Source: Pseudomonas sp. KBW05
GTDB lineage: Bacteria; Pseudomonadota; Gammaproteobacteria; Pseudomonadales; Pseudomonadaceae
Length of the DNA: 64,000 nt
NCBI RefSeq assembly: GCF_003852405.1
Contig: NZ_QAJM01000014.1
Location: 126,969-190,968 of the forward strand
Direction of reading: 5' to 3'
The notes beneath the pieces were generated by a model, which made no database searches, was not told the origin of the DNA, and worked only from the letters and a program-made list of their open reading frames with translations. Below, one piece after another: positions 63,605-64,000 of this stretch. Positions within the stretch are counted from its first letter, which is position 1; the number at the start of each line of letters is the position of its first letter. Both the position numbers and the translations under genes were made by a program.

Positions 63605-64000
63605 CTGGGCGCCAAAGTGCCCAACCACGCGACCAGCCCCAGGATCACCACCCCCGACGCCAACTCCAGGGCGATGCTGCGGCGCAACGCCTTGAGCGCC
63701 ACCCCATGTTCGCCCGCTGCCAGGGACCGTTGCAGCGACGGCGCCAGGTGCACACGATTGAGCGCCGCCAACCCCAGCATCAGGCCGAACAATCCCAACT
63801 TGAAGCACAACAGCAGCCCATACAGCCCAGCCGTGATGCCATCCAGATTCGGCCCGACCACAAACACATAATTGGCCACACCGGTGATAATCAGCACCAG
63901 CACAAACCCGCTGCCGATACGCGCAAACCCTGCCAACGTGCGCGCCAGCGCCTGCACACGCCCGGCCTGCGGCAATGACCGCCTCACCAGCAACAGTCCG
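63601..64000 (-). CDS. CopD-type copper resistance membrane protein (partial)
   Basis: The last ~133 residues are visible; the gene runs off the right edge, and a Met at 63993 is most likely internal. Hydrophobic segments (FARIGSGFVLVLIITGVANYVF, LYGLLLCFKLGLFGLMLGLAALNR, ALELASGVVILGLVAWLGTLAPS) match the C-terminal half of CopD-like proteins, which act in copper import or distribution across the inner membrane. Partner copC is expected outside the window. Confidence 0.75.
   Translation of the reverse strand, partial: GLLLVRRSLPQAGRVQALARTLAGFARIGSGFVLVLIITGVANYVFVVGPNLDGITAGLYGLLLCFKLGLFGLMLGLAALNRVHLAPSLQRSLAAGEHGVALKALRRSIALELASGVVILGLVAWLGTLAPS

Overview
The window is a chromosomal segment of a Pseudomonas from the fluorescens/putida side of the genus. 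The gene content is typical of that group (recQ, relA, purMN, gbuRA, cobalamin genes, hda). There are many REP-type inverted pairs built on a TGTGGGAGCGGGCTTGCTCG or TGTGGCGAGGGAGCTTGCTC core, GC is about 60%, and gene order partly matches P. aeruginosa (for example the PA1414-PA1422 neighbourhood at 47.7-56.0 kb). No tRNA, rRNA, CRISPR, transposase or integrase gene was seen.

Layout. 0-15.8 kb: a SlyA/MarR regulator, recQ, two small conserved proteins, a transporter-fused hybrid sensor kinase, rmuC, small proteins, a phage-lysozyme-like protein that appears to have lost its catalytic Glu, a FadL-type porin, glutathione peroxidase, a 39-aa membrane peptide, and an MFS pump with its MarR regulator and two matching operators. 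15.8-25.1 kb: a ten-gene cobalamin operon on the minus strand (cobO-cobB-bluB-cbiB-cobD-cobQ-cobU-cobT-cobC-cobS) behind a cobalamin riboswitch, mostly joined by 4-bp overlaps. It turns the corrin ring into adenosylcobalamin and includes its own lower-ligand synthase (BluB). 25.2-41.0 kb: housekeeping genes, namely a PQQ-type sugar dehydrogenase lipoprotein, two NlpC/P60 lipoproteins, hda, an AI-2E/PerM permease, a DUF2066 protein, purM-purN, a DUF3108 protein, a DUF2058 protein, mazG, relA, rlmD and cysM.

41.1-47.1 kb is one 1,979-codon gene of the toxin-like DUF6543/LRR/NEL class. Its NEL (E3 ubiquitin ligase) domain lacks the expected Cys-x-Asp catalytic motif. 47.1-53.3 kb holds tapT and the 4-guanidinobutyrate cluster gbuR / gbuA-SnoaL-NCS1 permease-SSS symporter. 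Directly after the symporter lies a one-gene, lower-GC insertion (53.3-55.6 kb) bracketed by two 118-bp copies (about 86% identical) of the symporter 3' end plus its terminator. The inserted gene fuses a D-2-hydroxyacid-dehydrogenase-like half to a FAD/D-amino-acid-oxidase-like half. It is followed by a PA1414-type 40-aa gene with a probable ANR box, a divergent LysR/MFS pair, a second NCS1 permease that overlaps the MFS gene tail to tail, cvfB, small proteins and a partial copD-like gene at the right edge.

The most interesting points are the duplicated-3'-end insertion with its fused dehydrogenase/oxidase, the apparently inactive NEL giant, the lysozyme-like protein without its glutamate, two genes (cobB and the NCS1 permease) whose C-termini are encoded by REP elements, and small regulatory sites (SlyA-type operator, ANR box, MarR operator pair, an orphan terminator before purM).
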